From: Acephala macrosclerotiorum
Lineage: Eukaryota; Ascomycota; Leotiomycetes; Helotiales; Mollisiaceae
Length of the DNA stretch: 64,000 nt
Reading direction: 5' to 3'
Assembly: GCA_014904845.1 (NCBI GenBank)
Contig: MU119255.1
Span: 62,001-126,000 of the forward strand
Every line of letters starts with the position of its first letter. Positions within the stretch are counted from its first letter, which is position 1. The notes under the pieces were generated by a model. It was given only the letters and a program-made list of their open reading frames with translations, ran no database searches and was not told the origin of the DNA. Shown here in pieces: positions 1-12,439 of the stretch. The translations under genes were made by a program, and so were the position numbers.

Positions 1-315
1 TCGCTAGCCTACTCTGGAATTTCTATTAGTGGTAGAGCCTTGCTAGTTGAGGGAATTTCATATGTTTCGAGCGTTTGTAGTTTGAAATCCTACTGTTGAT
101 ACTTCTACTCTCATTCTATTGACATAATCTTTCAGCTATAAATGTCTTTGCTCTCCGCATAATTCTTCGTACTTTACCAACAGTACCATATCAAACTAGA
201 TCAGCAATTCTGTGTGTGTTCGTGCCTTTTACGCTAGGGCACAATTCTCGGTTATTGGATCCTATTTTGCATTGTGTTACTCTTCTCAAACTGCTTTCAA
301 GCATCCTCACTCACT

Positions 316-1623
316 ATGAGAATCCACCCAATCCTCTCATCTCTGGCAGTGGCGACACCTTCTCTGCCTGTCGTCTTGCCTCGATATCGTCTGCATGCAA
401 TAATGTCAACGTGTACAGACCTTATGATACCAATTACAGCAATAGCGAATAACACTCTGATGCCCGCCTATCCCAATTCGACATCTTCAATAGCCTTCTA
501 CGATTACTTAAAATCACTTACCAACGCCGATATTCAGCCAAACATGCATACGGCCTCAGGTACCTACAACATTAGCGCCAGGTTTTGGAAGCCTACAGTC
601 CAAGTACATGGCAGGGAGGACTCAATCCAAGTGTTCTTACACGGTCTCACCGGCAACAATCCCTACTGGAGCGGACTTGACTATCCATCACCACCATTTC
701 CCGAAGAGCACTCATCGGTCTAGCATGCCCGTTCGCAAGAGTGCGACTCTTGCACTTGATAACCTAGGCAACGAGAACCCCTCACACCCTGATCCTTTAC
801 AGATCGTTCAGCCACCTCTAGACATCGAGATCACTCGCAACATCATTCATGGGCTTCGAAAAGGCTAACTATCGTCAATCACCCACGCCTATAAAACGAT
901 CGTTCTGGTCGCACACTCCTACGGATCTATCCTGCGTCGCAATATCGCAACGCTTTATCCTAATGACGGCGCTGATGCATACATCTTGGCAAAGACCAGT
1001 AGCCATATCACCGGTTTCGTGGACTTGGCAACTTTTTATCAGGTTCAAGCTGCGAAGGGTGAACTTCCTCCTCCAGGATACCTTGCTGCATCTCCCGAAG
1101 GGTGGCGTGTCTCAATGTATTCCTTTCCCGGCGATTTCTCACCTGATATGCTCGCCTGGGACCTGTTGAACGGAGGTGTTTTTTGGCTTGTTCAATTGAT
1201 TCATTGAACCATTATTTTACAGTCCGAATGCCCCCTTTTATCATGTCCTGCCGATCATCGTTTCAGAGTAGAGCATTGACCCCTGACTTGCGACAGGACC
1301 AATCCCAACCTCACAACTTCGCAGTTTGAGAATTCACGGCCGATGCAGCAATGAATGACGCAGCATCCAATTTTACGGGACCAGTTCTTGTCATCACAGG
1401 ACGGTATGATCAGATTGTCTGCGGTGTTAGCAATATCACTGCCGAGGCCTGGGATTGTGGAGTTGGACCAACAATCTTGCCAGCACAGACAAAGGTGCTC
1501 TTTCCTAAAGCGATATTTCATTCGTATGAGCCAGATCGTACAGAACATAACCTCGATGTTCATTATTCTGCGCCAGAGGCTTTCAGGGTTGCTCATCAGT
1601 GGCTGGTTGATGAAGGATTTTAA
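316..1623 (+). pseudogene. Decayed secreted alpha/beta-hydrolase (lipase/esterase-like)
   Basis: The relic starts at an ATG at 316 with a signal-peptide-like start (MRIHPILSSLAVATPS). It then shows a typical alpha/beta-hydrolase fold: an oxyanion-loop HGLTGNN near 640, a strand reading ATLALDNLGN near 750, the nucleophile elbow AHSYGS near 905, and the strand before the acid residue, GPVLVITGRYD, near 1380. The C-terminus ends in HQWLVDEGF at 1623. The frame is broken by a TAG at 721, a one-base shift near 740, a TAA at 866 and a TGA at 1327. A possible 50-nt intron lies near 1172-1221. TAG and TAA both fit CAG/CAA-to-stop transitions. The substrate cannot be told. The pieces line up in order over 1.3 kb on one strand, so I read one dead gene and not several small ones. 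Confidence is good for the family and lower for the exact extent. Confidence 0.72.
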
Positions 1624-2132
1624 TCAGTTGGGTCCCATAGCAGCATTCACGCTAGATGGGACGGCTGCTTGGTGAGGGTCGATGGACGAGTTGCTGATAC
1701 AAATAAGATTGCAATGGATTAAATCAAGCTTCTTTCTATTCATTTCTCCAGCAGAGTGTTTTCATGGCTATTCATATCTTCCTGGTTGTGGAGCAAAACT
1801 GTCCTAGTTAGGGGTGCCTCCCAAATGCTTCGAGACTCACTTTCACTTTCGGACCTCATTCATTTACATTCATTATATCGCTATACTACCGTTAGACGAT
1901 TAAAAGTCCACATTAAGTGAACTCGAAGATTCCAGTGACCTCTTATTTACTAGGCATTTGGGCTGAAGGAAAAGCGCGTCCTCATCAATGTCAATTCCTT
2001 AGTCAAGGAAGTGTTTTGATTGATGTGTGTTTGTACAAATTCTACATACAAATACTCGCACATCCACATATATCAATACCTATGCATAAACTGACACGCG
2101 TCAGCTTAGTGAGCTGTTGAACCATTGCCAAC
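1624..2132. other. Intergenic, no feature seen
   Basis: About 0.5 kb of AT-rich spacer between two convergent units. I see no coding pattern or repeat. Confidence 0.5.
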
Positions 2133-4273
2133 TCAGTGATGTGTATCTTCATTCGAGCTCCCCCACGGTAAGCGAATTCCAGGTTCCGCTGGAGGATTGC
2201 TGTCTGCTTCAAGATCCTTTTGCAAGTACAAATTCCCAATCGGAATACGGTATCCGCGGTCTGTTGGAGGAGAACCACGACCTGCATCCTCGTAACCGTT
2301 AATAATCTGACCATAACGACGCCCACCCAAAAATGGATTCTCGTCATGGAGGTTTGGTCTTTCTCGAGCTGGTAAATCCCGAGTACGCTCTCGAAGCTGT
2401 GCCTGCCCAAAGGAAGCCTCAAAAACTGTCTGTCGCCCCACATCTTCTCCATGTACGGTCTTATCGACTATCCAGTCGTTTTGAAACTTCCGGTACTGTG
2501 TAGCGACGATATTAGATGGTCGACGAGATCGTGTCGGCGGAATTGGATAGTGGCGGATTTTACCCCCAATATTTTCTGAGTGGAATGCATCTACCTTGCG
2601 CTTCTCTTCCTCGGTCCATGACGCATCTTCCTCTTCTAGCGCTTTAGGGGCTGCCAGTCAATTTGGTTTGTAGACATACTTGAACACTCTAAGGTCTATC
2701 ACTGCGTCTTCATCCTGATTGGGAGATTTTTTAGCTAGTGCCTTCAACCCTCTGTTGTACAGAGAATAGTGTTAGAAAGCTTGTTTCATATCGAGCTTTG
2801 GGCTGAAACATCTAGAGCAGAACTTACATATGTGCATGACCATTCGTCCAGCCACAAGACCCTGCGAGCTTCTCGGTGAAGGCAGTTGGGAATGCCTCCG
2901 GTCCCTTCGCAAGCACTTCCTCGAATCTGGAGTTCGAAGGAACTGGTAAACCATCCTTGATGAAGACACTAATATCAACCATGATGATAGCATACCCGAG
3001 ACAGGCTTGAGCGGCCAATACGTCATTCAATTTGGGTCCAAGGTCGATCAGTAGGTCTTGGTTCAATTCGGCGACCTTCTCGATGCGAACCTTGAGATAT
3101 AACCCATTATTTCTTGACATGTAGAAGCCCGTCTTGGCAGCAGTGCTGACACCTTCTGCTACCTTCTTATCGCGACCACCGACGAAGGTCAATGGAGTCC
3201 GAAAATCGTACTCATTCATACAGAATTGCAACGCTAACCGGATGTCATTCAGACAACCCAATTCTTCTCTGTCACAGAACGAAATCACAGTGTCCCATTG
3301 TTCCCTATCCTTCCGCGGGCCTTGTCTTGCCGAAAGTCGAATGTGTGGGGGTAAGACAGAAAATGCTGCCTCCCACATAGCCTTCGAGGCTCGAACTGAG
3401 CCTGGACGGTTTGCATTCGGGAATTGGATATTCGGAAAGCGCGTACTCGCTGTCGCATGCTCTCCAGGCGGCATTGATATAAGAAAGCTTTGGTCCGTAA
3501 CTCTGCCGGCCGGCTGGTGCTGAATTTGGGCTGCAGGAAAGGGACGTCTTTGAAACCCCATTAGCTTCTGTATTTCTCCATCAATACATAATCTACTTAC
3601 CTCGACTTCTTTCGTAATGCAGTGGGTTACAATAACATGAAGCTTGTCACCCACTGTTAACATAGCCCCGCCAGTAAACTCATTTCCTCTAAACAGGGCC
3701 TCTAGGTTAATGCCTTCGTTCTCAAGTGCGTGAAGGACTTTAGGATGATGGACATCCAGCACTGAGAGATACTCCTCCAAGGCATGCTTGTATGTAATTG
3801 GTGCAGGCGTAGACGATCGGTTGTCGTGAGGAAATGTAGGTAGGTCTTATCCTAACATTAGAGCCTGTACTTTCAAGCAAGAGCCAAGGAGACGAGGATC
3901 GAAATTCTATAGTCTACGGGAACTGCATAGATTATGGAAGATGGTGGTTTTCATCAATACCCCAACGCGTATTGAAGGCAGGACGTACCGGATGATCTGG
4001 ATCGTGATGAGAGGAAGGGTTGTCGCCAACAGGTGCACTGGCCTCGGTCAAGGGTACCCCGTTGTGTTGCGGTACAATGAGAGCCTTCGGAGGCAGACTA
4101 CCTATCCTGGATTTCTTGTATGCTTGACTAACATTACCAGAAGCCGTACGCTTGCCTGTACTGCGATTGGAACGTCGACGACTTGATAGCATGTCCTCTT
4201 CTGATTCCGACTCATTGTGAAATCGTTTATGCTTTCTTCCGTCTATCTTCATGTCGCGATTATTGTTGTTCAT
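2133..4273 (-). CDS. Hypothetical multi-exon protein, possibly interrupted
   Basis: Product unknown. Exon 1 (4273-3989) begins MNNNNRDMKIDGRKHKRF and is basic and Ser-rich, probably nuclear. A GTACGT donor joins it in phase 0 to exon 2 (3786-2828), which carries the well-structured core with TGGAMLTVGDKLHVIVTH near its start. A clean intron (2827-2752; GTAAGT, TTTCTAACAC, ACAACAG) leads in phase 2 to exon 3, whose same frame runs to the stop at 2133 (ending SSNEDTHH). Exon 3 has an in-frame TGA at 2660-2658, between YKPN and LAAPKALEEEDASW. No GT-AG choice I tried removes it while keeping frame. Either the protein ends there, a missed intron exists, or a Trp/Arg codon mutated. The residues after the stop remain good coding sequence. 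No known domain was recognised. Confidence 0.6.
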
Positions 4274-6488
4274 TGTAATGGACTGCTGAAGGCTTCAAGA
4301 TGTTGAAGTGTTTCTTGGTGGGTAGTCCGCAAATGCGTTTGGCGGATTCGTCGAGAGTCCAGATGTTGAATTATTCGTCGTAAAGGGGTAGCGAGAGGTA
4401 TCACGAAAGACTTGAGTACGAGTCGATTAAGGGGCGTTAAGTATGTCTTTAGGGAATTTTCTGATTCCGTTGACAGCGTGCGCAAGAAATTGTTTTGGGA
4501 GTTGTTTGTATTGGTTCGTGGAAGGCAATCTCCGAGCCTTACCTCAGAAAAGCTTGAAGCATACGAGTGTGGCAGTTTAAGGCGGTGAACAAACAATTGC
4601 GAAGGGCTTTGAGAAAGATAAATTTATTGGAAATCTTATCTTTATCTATAACTAGGTCCTTGATCTTGTCCTCGTGATTGATATCGCGTCTCAAGTTGAG
4701 ATCCAAAATCTTCCTGGTACACTGAGCATCCCCTAACTCGTAAAGTCACTTCGACACCACCAATATCTCACGTACTTTTGAGAATATACAATCAAATCGA
4801 TGAATACGCTGCCCCAGTACTGATTTCGAGACCTTTCTTTATACACGTATCCCCAAGTGTTTTCAATTTATTAGAGCAACGAACAATAGATTGAGCACTC
4901 GTCAGATGACGGCTTCTCAACTTACAACAATCTCTTGCAATAGCGAGCTTGCGAACTTAAATCAATAGTTTATTACTTTTGTCTACCCGTTGCTACTTAA
5001 TCTCTTAGATTTACCTTTATGGCGCATCATTTGTGGAGGAGTATCTGGTTGGTTTGCATGCTATGACAACGAGTTTTTGGGATTGCCTCTACACAAATTC
5101 AGGACAAGCCGATGCTGCGACTTCTGAGTCTGGAAGTTTGCTACGAGGATGTTTGAAAAGCCTTGCTAGTCTCCGTCACAATGCAGGGACAGTTAAAGCC
5201 ATGCAGAGAGCAAGATCGAGAGGCAATTAGCCGAGCCCCTTTTCAAGTCTTGGCAAAAAAGATTTCGAAGAAACGACGCCATGCATTCCTTTTCATTTGA
5301 GCCAAGGACGATCACAATAGGAATTCTGAGGAGAAACTTTGCTTTCGAGGTTGCCAAGTCGGCGAAGGGGACAATATAGTCTGACTTTGGACGGGACGGG
5401 TGCATAAGGCTCCGTGATTGGACATAGAAGACCCCCCATAATGCAAAGTGTCTGAGACACGACTAAATTACTCACATACGTGGATGTTGAAGCTATCACT
5501 TGGATTTATACTGGGAACTGCAACAAGTTGTTTGTTAACTCGATTTACCCTCCTAGGCTTGCAAAACTCGCGTAAAGTCACGTGTCAGGCATACTTTCAT
5601 TTCTTGCAAGAAGAACTATATTTCGATGACTGCGGACAATTTCCATCGGAGGGATGATAGAATGGGATATCAAATAATTATCTAATCTGGTCGAAGCAGT
5701 CTCAAGGCCATGTTGTACGGGCTCACGGGGCAGAAGTGCGTTCTTAGCCTGAAATCGCTTCAGAATCAGAAGTGTGAGGCTATAAAATCCACGACTTCAA
5801 CGTTGTGTGATTTATTTATCACCTTAACCAATTTAACTGGAAGGCAGAAATTTTGCTGAAAGCTCAAAAGTGGTAAGAAAGTTGGGAAGCGACTACCGGC
5901 GCGCCTGGTGCCTGCCAAAAGGGGCTGTCTTCCTTACGCGCCTAACATCATAAGTCTGTGTTTTCCAAGCTATTTTTAGGGCATTTTTAAGCGACGAAAA
6001 CTAAAATCGACGATTTTACTTGAATATTATAAAATACTTACAAATCGCAATTATTTGAACTGCTATACGATAATCATAAAAAGCTATAAAACGTTTATCG
6101 AGCCAATCCGAGCCAATTTATACTCGTGGTTAAAAATTGAGATTTGGCTTTAGCGATTATTTCTTAGCGAAAAGCCCTATAAAACACGGACTTTTGAAAC
6201 CAGGCTCGTTAGCGCTGACCTTCCTCTCTCACATCCAGACCGAATTCGGATCGTACTTCCTTTCGACCACAAAATTTCGGCTAAGACAAACTTCGAATTC
6301 TTCCAAGACATCCCATATTCGAGAACATTCAGCTCTCAGCCATTCACAAAGGCACAAAGATGAACTCGACTACACTGTCGCATACTTCACCTCACGTGCA
6401 TCTGGAAAGCTCAACACGCAACGTATCACGCAACTATTACGGTTGAAGCAGTTTGAGACATCCTAGGATTCTTGGACAATTCAGCACA
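4274..6488. other. AT-rich gene-free interval between divergent genes
   Basis: About 2.2 kb with no convincing gene. Roughly 5,950-6,140 is strikingly A/T-rich with short runs of A and T. The remainder holds only short random frames. It must include the promoters of the divergent genes on either side. Confidence 0.5.
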
Positions 6489-7484
6489 ATGGCTTCCGAA
6501 ACTCCTCGCGAGAACGCTTCGGTGCCTCCTGCGTACCCTGAGCCACTAATTGTTCAGCCACTTCAGGAACATCGACAGACATTCATCATACTCCATGGTC
6601 GTGGCTCCTTCGCTGCCAAATTTGCACCACCTCTGCAGGAGATAGTTGCATCAGGTGAGTCTTTACTCTTCCATTCCAGAATTTCATCGCATCTCACCTT
6701 CATCGGATGCATGAAAGTGATATACTAACTCGAGATTTCAGATGGCGACAACATACAATCAGCTTTCCCGCACGCCAAACTTATCTTCCCAACGGCACCT
6801 CTAACCCGCGCAACGATTTACAAACGATCCTACACGCACCAATGGTTCAACAACTGGCACCTAGAACACTACACCAAACGCCAAGATCTCCAAGTCGATG
6901 GCCTCCGAGCAAGCTGTACTTACATTCACTCCATCCTCAAGGGAGAAATCGAAATCGTGGGAGCTAAGAACGTCGTGCTTTGGGGTCTCAGTCAAGGTTG
7001 TGCGACTTCACTGACTTCTCTCCTGACGTGGGATGGTGGGCCGTTCGCTGCTACCGTGGGGATGTGTGGGTGGCTTCCGTTCTCTAATGTGATCATGGAA
7101 ATTGCTTGTGGTGATGGCCCCGATAATGACGACCCGTTTTCTCATTCTGGGGATGAAGATGGGGATCTGTCTCCAATTAACAAAGGCTGGAAAGCCGATT
7201 CTGGAAACCAGGCTGTTGCTTATTTGAGAGAGGAGCTTGAAATGGACGTCAAGAAAGCAGGAAACGTGTACTTGAATGTCCCAGTATTTCTGGGACATGG
7301 TACCGAGGACGAGAGGGTGTCGATTGATTTAGGCAGGGAAGCGAAGAGCTGCTTAGACTTGATCGGGGTGGATGCACAGATGAATGAGTATGAAGGTCTG
7401 GGACATTGGTATTCGGAAGACATGCTGCGCGATATCTTTCAATTCTTGAAGGAGAAGCTCAGGCTAGGAGAGGAAGATGTCTGA
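6489..7484 (+). CDS. Acyl-protein thioesterase/phospholipase-like serine hydrolase
   Basis: Two exons, 6489-6654 and 6742-7484, give 302 residues. The intron has GTGAGT, a TACTAACT branch site and TTTCAG, and joins in phase 1 (reading VASDGDNIQSAFPHAKL). The fold is the carboxylesterase/phospholipase family that includes acyl-protein thioesterase 1. Strand and turn FIILHGRGS come first, then FPTAPLTRATIYKR, then the nucleophile elbow GLSQGC, the acid residue in GHGTEDERV and the histidine in GLGHWYSEDM. All three catalytic residues are present, so the enzyme should be active. It has no signal peptide and is probably cytosolic. The elbow reads GLSQGC in place of the usual GFSQGG of true thioesterases, so the substrate is open. 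An ester or thioester hydrolase role is the safe reading. Confidence 0.85.
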
Positions 7485-7624
7485 CCTATCGATGCAGCGA
7501 AATTCAACGCAGATCAGCAAGACTAGTGCCAAATTTAATTTACCATCAGGTCTGAGACTTTCAAAAGCGCCAGAAAGCAGAATCCGGATGCTTAGCAAGA
7601 CCCAACCATGTTGCCCCTCATCAC

Positions 7625-8519
7625 CTAGCAATCCCAACTATCCGCAACATGCATCTCCCCCATAGCACCCAAATACAACAACATCTTCCCATCCACAAAC
7701 AAAAACTCATCCGTAACCCCACTCTCAATCAACTCCAACGCAAGATCCCTACTATTCAACCTCTTTTCATGGAACATCGTAAGCGCCTCCATAATCCTAT
7801 CCTTTTGCCAAACACTTGTATTCTTGGCTTTCGGGAGGCTGTTCTCAATTTGGGCGAAATCGGTGTCATTTACGTTCGATGCGCGAGTTGGGGGTTTGAT
7901 GTGGGTTGTGATGGTTTGAGAGATGTAGTTGATATGGTAGCGGGAGACACGAAGGGCAGTGAGTGCGGAGAGGGAGTTTGCGAAGGGCATGCCACCTGGT
8001 GAGTAGACCTTCATCCAGATGGCGTGGAGAACGGGGAGGATGGAGGATTGCATCTGGGGGTTTGGGGTGTTTCGAGGACGATGCTGAATGCTCCGAGACG
8101 ATTGGGACGTTTGGAAGTTGGCTTGGATGCTGGGGCGATTCTTTGGCAAGTGTAAGTTGGAGGTGTAAGGTGAACCTTCGGCTTCTGGAGTGTTAGCAAT
8201 CTTGCTCTAGATTGATCTAGCTTTTCGGAATCTGGACACTATGACTTGAGGATATATTGATTGTACCTTTGATCGCCGATGGTTCGGTCAAATCTACAAT
8301 CAAAGACATTGTATAGATCGCTCCAAGGAAGTCTTGGTAAAAGCGTTGAATGATTACCGTTGTCCAGGCGCTCGAGTTATGGTCTAGACTTCCCTTGAAC
8401 GCCTTGATAGCTGATCGTCGAGGAGTAGCCTCGTCAACTATCCACTGCAGTGTGGTGGTGGCTGTTCCGTTGGATGGCGTTGACGACAAGAGCTCTGGAA
8501 AGTCGAAATAAGTTCTCAA
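7625..8519 (-). CDS. Hypothetical protein, 5' end unresolved
   Basis: Two exons are supported: 8519-8267 (starting at a non-ATG codon, so an upstream exon is missing) and 8184-7625. The intron has a GTACAA donor, GCTAAC branch and CTCCAG acceptor, and joins cleanly in phase 1 (reading EPSAIKEAEGSPY). The product is mostly helical. The second exon includes a well-formed block (LPVLHAIWMKVYSPGG) and ends MHVADSWDC. I recognise no domain. Candidate 5' coding pieces lie at about 8,570-8,753, one opening with an ATG at 8753 and another reading IYNLAVEVKNFL. I could not join them in frame, so the start is left open. The gene is divergent from the acidic coiled-coil gene at 8831 and the two probably share a promoter. 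Confidence 0.6.
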
Positions 8520-8830
8520 AAGCCTCGAGCTTCAAGTGATAGGGGTGAATGCGTCTTAGCGCTGGTGATCAAAGTTCGGAATCAAGTAGGTTAAAGCAGA
8601 GACTCACCCTCAGTCAAGATAAGGAAATTCTTAACCTCAACCGCCAAATTGTAAATGCTGTTGGCTCCCTCTCACCTTTTCTTTGAGGCGCGTCTGGACT
8701 CGCTCGTCTACAAACCCGCGTTTCCGAACTTTTTGCCACGACGTCAACAAGACCATAAAGTATTTCGCAACTCGAAGATCGATAACGCAACAACTACCAA
8801 ACGTTTCGCATCCTTGATACTTCGATCAAG

Positions 8831-10009
8831 ATGCCAGATATTAAACCAGATCCCGATACCTTTGCCGCCGATGGTCTACTATCTCCTTTGAATGGCGCGA
8901 GGGGTGTTCAAGGTGGCTTCGGAGCTCAGCAACTTCCCAAGCAGGGAAAGGTGAGATGCAATTGGATTCTTCCCTTGGGATCATTGTTGATTGATATCTA
9001 CCAGGTGACCAAGCATGGTTCCAGAGTCAAAGAGGAAGATGGTGGCGACGAAGAGGATATTACCATGAAGGATGATTCTGGAGGGGAAGTCGATATCAAG
9101 GACGAGGATTCTTCAAAGGAGGAAGAGGAAGACAATGTCATGATGGAGGGTTTGGATGAAGAAGAGGTTAAGCCATATATCAAGGCGGAAGAAGCTCCGA
9201 CAATGCAAAAGGTTGGACTAAAAACAGAGAATCTGCCAGTGAGTAAAGCTTCGAGAAGCTTTGCCTCTAAGGAGAATGCTAATAGACTCGACGCAGAAAC
9301 TTAAAACTGAAGCTCTGATTCAGGAGGAGGTGTACATCCTCGGCACTGAGAGAGCTGCCATCGCGGCCGAAAGAACAGCAGTTCGTGATGCTATGCATCA
9401 AAATCCTCTGGATGCAGGCAATGGTCACATTCTTCTAGCTCTCGAAAAGCGAGAGAACGCTCTTAACAAACGCGCCCGCAGGCTCAAGCAAGTTCAGGAC
9501 TCACGCCACGAAAAGGCTGAGAAATTGCGACTACAGTTTCCGGGACAACCAGGCGTAGCTAAGAAGGGGAAGAAGGAGAAGAAGAAAACAGCCGAGGAGG
9601 AGAAGCAAGCCGAGCTCAAGGCCGCACAGGATAGGAAATTGGAGGAAATGGAGGATATAGAGCAGAAATTTGAGGGCTTGAAGTCTGCGAAGGTAAATAT
9701 CGGAGGCTTTACGGCCAGGCAGCGCGGTAAAGTGCAACAAGCCCTCGCGCTCCTCAAGTCCGTGGGAGTCGTGCCCTCAAACACGAAGCACAAGAAGGCG
9801 CTGCAAAACAACAAAGCCGAGCCAACACAGACCAAGAAGACCACAGTCAAGAAAGAGAAGAACGTTGTCGATATTAAGAAGGAGCCGCAAGGTGAGTTGA
9901 ACAATATTCATTCTGCTATCACTGACTGACTTGAGTAGTAACAGGTGCCTACACGGTCCAACTTGCAAGTCGTCCGAAGATCAAGCAAGATCCCACCAGC
10001 GGACATTGA
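8831..10009 (+). CDS. Lys/Glu-rich coiled-coil hypothetical protein, probably nuclear
   Basis: Four exons: 8831-8950, 9005-9238, 9297-9891 and 9945-10009. All have GTGAGY donors, and the joins are in phases 0, 0 and 1. The start MPDIKPDPDTF is followed by an acidic region (about residues 45-110) holding several KxE/KxD sites of SUMO-acceptor type. Next is a long charged helix rich in Ala, Arg and Glu (ERAAIAAERTAVRDAM onward), then Lys-rich tracts that look like nuclear localisation signals. The C-terminus is RPKIKQDPTSGH. No catalytic domain is visible. The composition suggests a chromatin- or nucleolus-associated scaffold, but that is inference. The 54-nt first intron is a multiple of three without a stop, so its retention would add 18 residues harmlessly. 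Confidence 0.75.
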
Positions 10010-10311
10010 TCATGCACGAAGGCATACGTTGAGTAGATGTCAGACATATTGGCTTTTGCAGAAATTTATAGTGGATGTTCGCTGAAGCTGGACCTGAACA
10101 CAGAACGAGAGATTACGGGGCATTACTTCGCACGGAGAGTCTTGCATTTGCTTGCTAGGTTGATATGCACAGCAACTATGAATGCAGAAAAAGTATCTAG
10201 AATTTGTTTCTCGCTCCTTTTTCAAGCACTTGCATTTCATATTACTTGCTAGGATCATGGGGCAGCATCCACGGATGCCTTTGATATGACCCTACCTTTC
10301 CCCAGCCCTAT

Positions 10312-11839
10312 TTAAGCACTTGCATTCCTTTTATGGACCTCCGCATGGTCACTCATGATTTTGTTCAGTCCGCTTCTTTGCTTGCACTTCGCAAAGCTGA
10401 AGCTCTTTGCAGCCTCATCAAGCTGCTCCAACGAGAAGTCCTTGAACAGACCCGCAAATTCCATCGAGAAAGCCTGTGCTAGGAACGTCTCGAGAACATT
10501 TCTTGCAAGATGTCTTCGAGTGGGCCAAGTGGTGGGGTATGTGTGCGTCGCTTCGGGGCATACCTTATCGATGAAGTCTCCAAGTGGGGCAAACAGAGCC
10601 TCCACCTCCTTGCTGGGATATTTGCCCCAGGAGTCCAATTGGTACTTCTTTTTCTTTTCCAGGAAAGGTTGGATTGTCTTGTTCCAGAGACTCTCGGGGT
10701 CGGTATATACCATGCCTTGAACTCCGATATCTTTGTACAGCCAGATGCTCCATGGGATCTGATATTTGTCGTATACGGCCAATTGGGCTCCGAGGAGGTT
10801 GTATCGTTCTTGATTGATCTCTTCGGCATCTGCATCCACTCTTGGGTCGGAATATACAGGTCCAAATTCGCCGTTCCACGCTACGACCTTGCGTTCTTGC
10901 ATGAATGACGCTTTACGCAAGAATTGCTGCTCGATTTTCTGTAGTTGATCTGGGGTACCTTTAAATCTATCTCCAGTCGGAAATCCCATCTGGCTGTAGT
11001 CATGTAGGGAATATACGCTGTTTGGAAGCACATGGTCGAAGTGCTTCCATTCTGCCGCAAAGGTATTTCCATCAAACCAAAGTATATGGACCGAGTCGAT
11101 CTTTCGAATCGCAGGCTCGAAGCGGTCGTAGAATGCAGGCAGTCGCCAATGTTCCGGATCACAAGGCTCATTGATAGGATTGTACCCCGCTACCCAAGCA
11201 TTGTCCTTGTAATGTTTTGCAATCTCCTCCCAGAGCCAAATCGTTCGGTCTTGGTGGTCTTTGTGGTCCCAGAACGCAGCATAGGAGCTACCACTGTCAG
11301 AGTGCCAATCGGGGTTCTGTCCGCCAGGACATGTGTGCATGTCCAGGATCGTGTAGATTTGGTGTTTGGCGCACTGGTTCGATCAACAGGCAAACACGGA
11401 GGTACAGATGAGGTGGCATACGAGTTCAATCACACGATCGAGGTGCTTGAATCCCGACTCCCTCAGCACGCGCGGATTCATATCATCCTCAAAATGTCTG
11501 TAGTTGAATGGCAGACGTATGCAGTTGAGGCCCAGACTGGCAAAGAACTTGGCGTCATCCTCCATGAAGAAGTACTCCAAGAACTTGTCGAAGAAGAATT
11601 CTTGCTTCTCTTTCCCCAGGACCTTTAGCATTGCTGCTCGATGTTGGTGCTCGTGACCTGGATATCCGGTGCTTTTGGCAGATTGTTAGCTTTCTGCTGT
11701 ATTGTTGAAAATGGTGGAAGAGGTACATGAAGTTTTCCATATTCATCCATCCCCCCAAACCTGCCCCACGCAGGATCACTGAGTTTCCCTTGTCATCGAC
11801 TACCTTCTCGCCCTCGACTCGAAGAAATCCGTTCGACAT
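10312..11839 (-). CDS. Glycoside hydrolase family 5 (exo-beta-1,3-glucanase/cellulase-like)
   Basis: Three exons: 11839-11727, 11671-11422 and 11373-10312, encoding about 474 residues. The joins restore the expected family sequence at both introns (MENFITGYPGHEHQHR and RVIELCAKHQIYTILDMHT). The TIM-barrel landmarks of GH5 are present: LRGAGLGGWMNMENF at the start, FASLGLNCIRLPFNYRHF, the acid/base glutamate in YNPINEPCDP, and the nucleophile glutamate in WNGEFGPVYSDPR. It cleaves beta-linked glucans or glucosides. There is no N-terminal signal peptide, so it may act inside the cell. That is typical for some fungal GH5 members that process glycolipid or oligosaccharide glucosides. A C-terminal extension of about 120 residues after the barrel is helical. 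Substrate is not deducible by eye. Confidence 0.88.
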
Positions 11840-12439
11840 GGTATTGATTGTCTGTAACTCGGAAGGGTATGTAACTCGAGGAAATGATTTGCTTTGGACC
11901 CGATTGGTAGCAAACCAAGGAGAGTTTGCTAGATTCCCTGTAGAGTATGTTGAGTGAAAGACTGCCGTGGTACGCCGTGGCGTCCATGGTATATATCGAG
12001 CTCCTACATCGCTCCTGCAAGTGAGGCTGCCGCATGTATTCAGGCTGATGTTCGTGTTGTGGAGCTCTGAACATCCCCCACGTTTCTGGAGTGTCAAGAT
12101 CTATCCCAATGTGGGTCTAGCGCCAAGCCGGTTGAAATGTCGAATTTATCCGTCTCGCGACTCCTTCCCTTAATCCACCATCTTCTAACGAACACTGCAT
12201 TTCCAGTGAGTGACTAAATAATTCGGCACACTTGCCACCGTTGACCTTGAAACGAGTTGTGGAAGTCCGCTGTCTTTGGCCTGAAGGAACGATGTCGAAC
12301 AGCCGCAGACTACATCTTAAGCTTCTGCTTTACCTAGAGTTCTCATGGATATTCGGCGCCTACACAGATATTGAGCACATGTTGAAATGATGGGCAACAA
12401 CAGGATATGATCTAGTTTCCGAGTCGTTCCTTTGAGGCT
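11840..12439. other. Intergenic between divergent units
   Basis: About 0.6 kb holding the promoter of the minus-strand GH5 gene. No coding sequence seen. Confidence 0.5.

Noticed and set aside
4270..4596. 108-codon minus-strand frame whose stop overlaps the ATG at 4273 (ATGA)
   Set aside because: The overlap looks like translational coupling, but this is a eukaryote and the frame has no protein-like features. At most it is an upstream frame in the leader.
5950..6140. AT-rich block as a possible transposon relic or MITE
   Set aside because: I could not find terminal inverted repeats or a target-site duplication.
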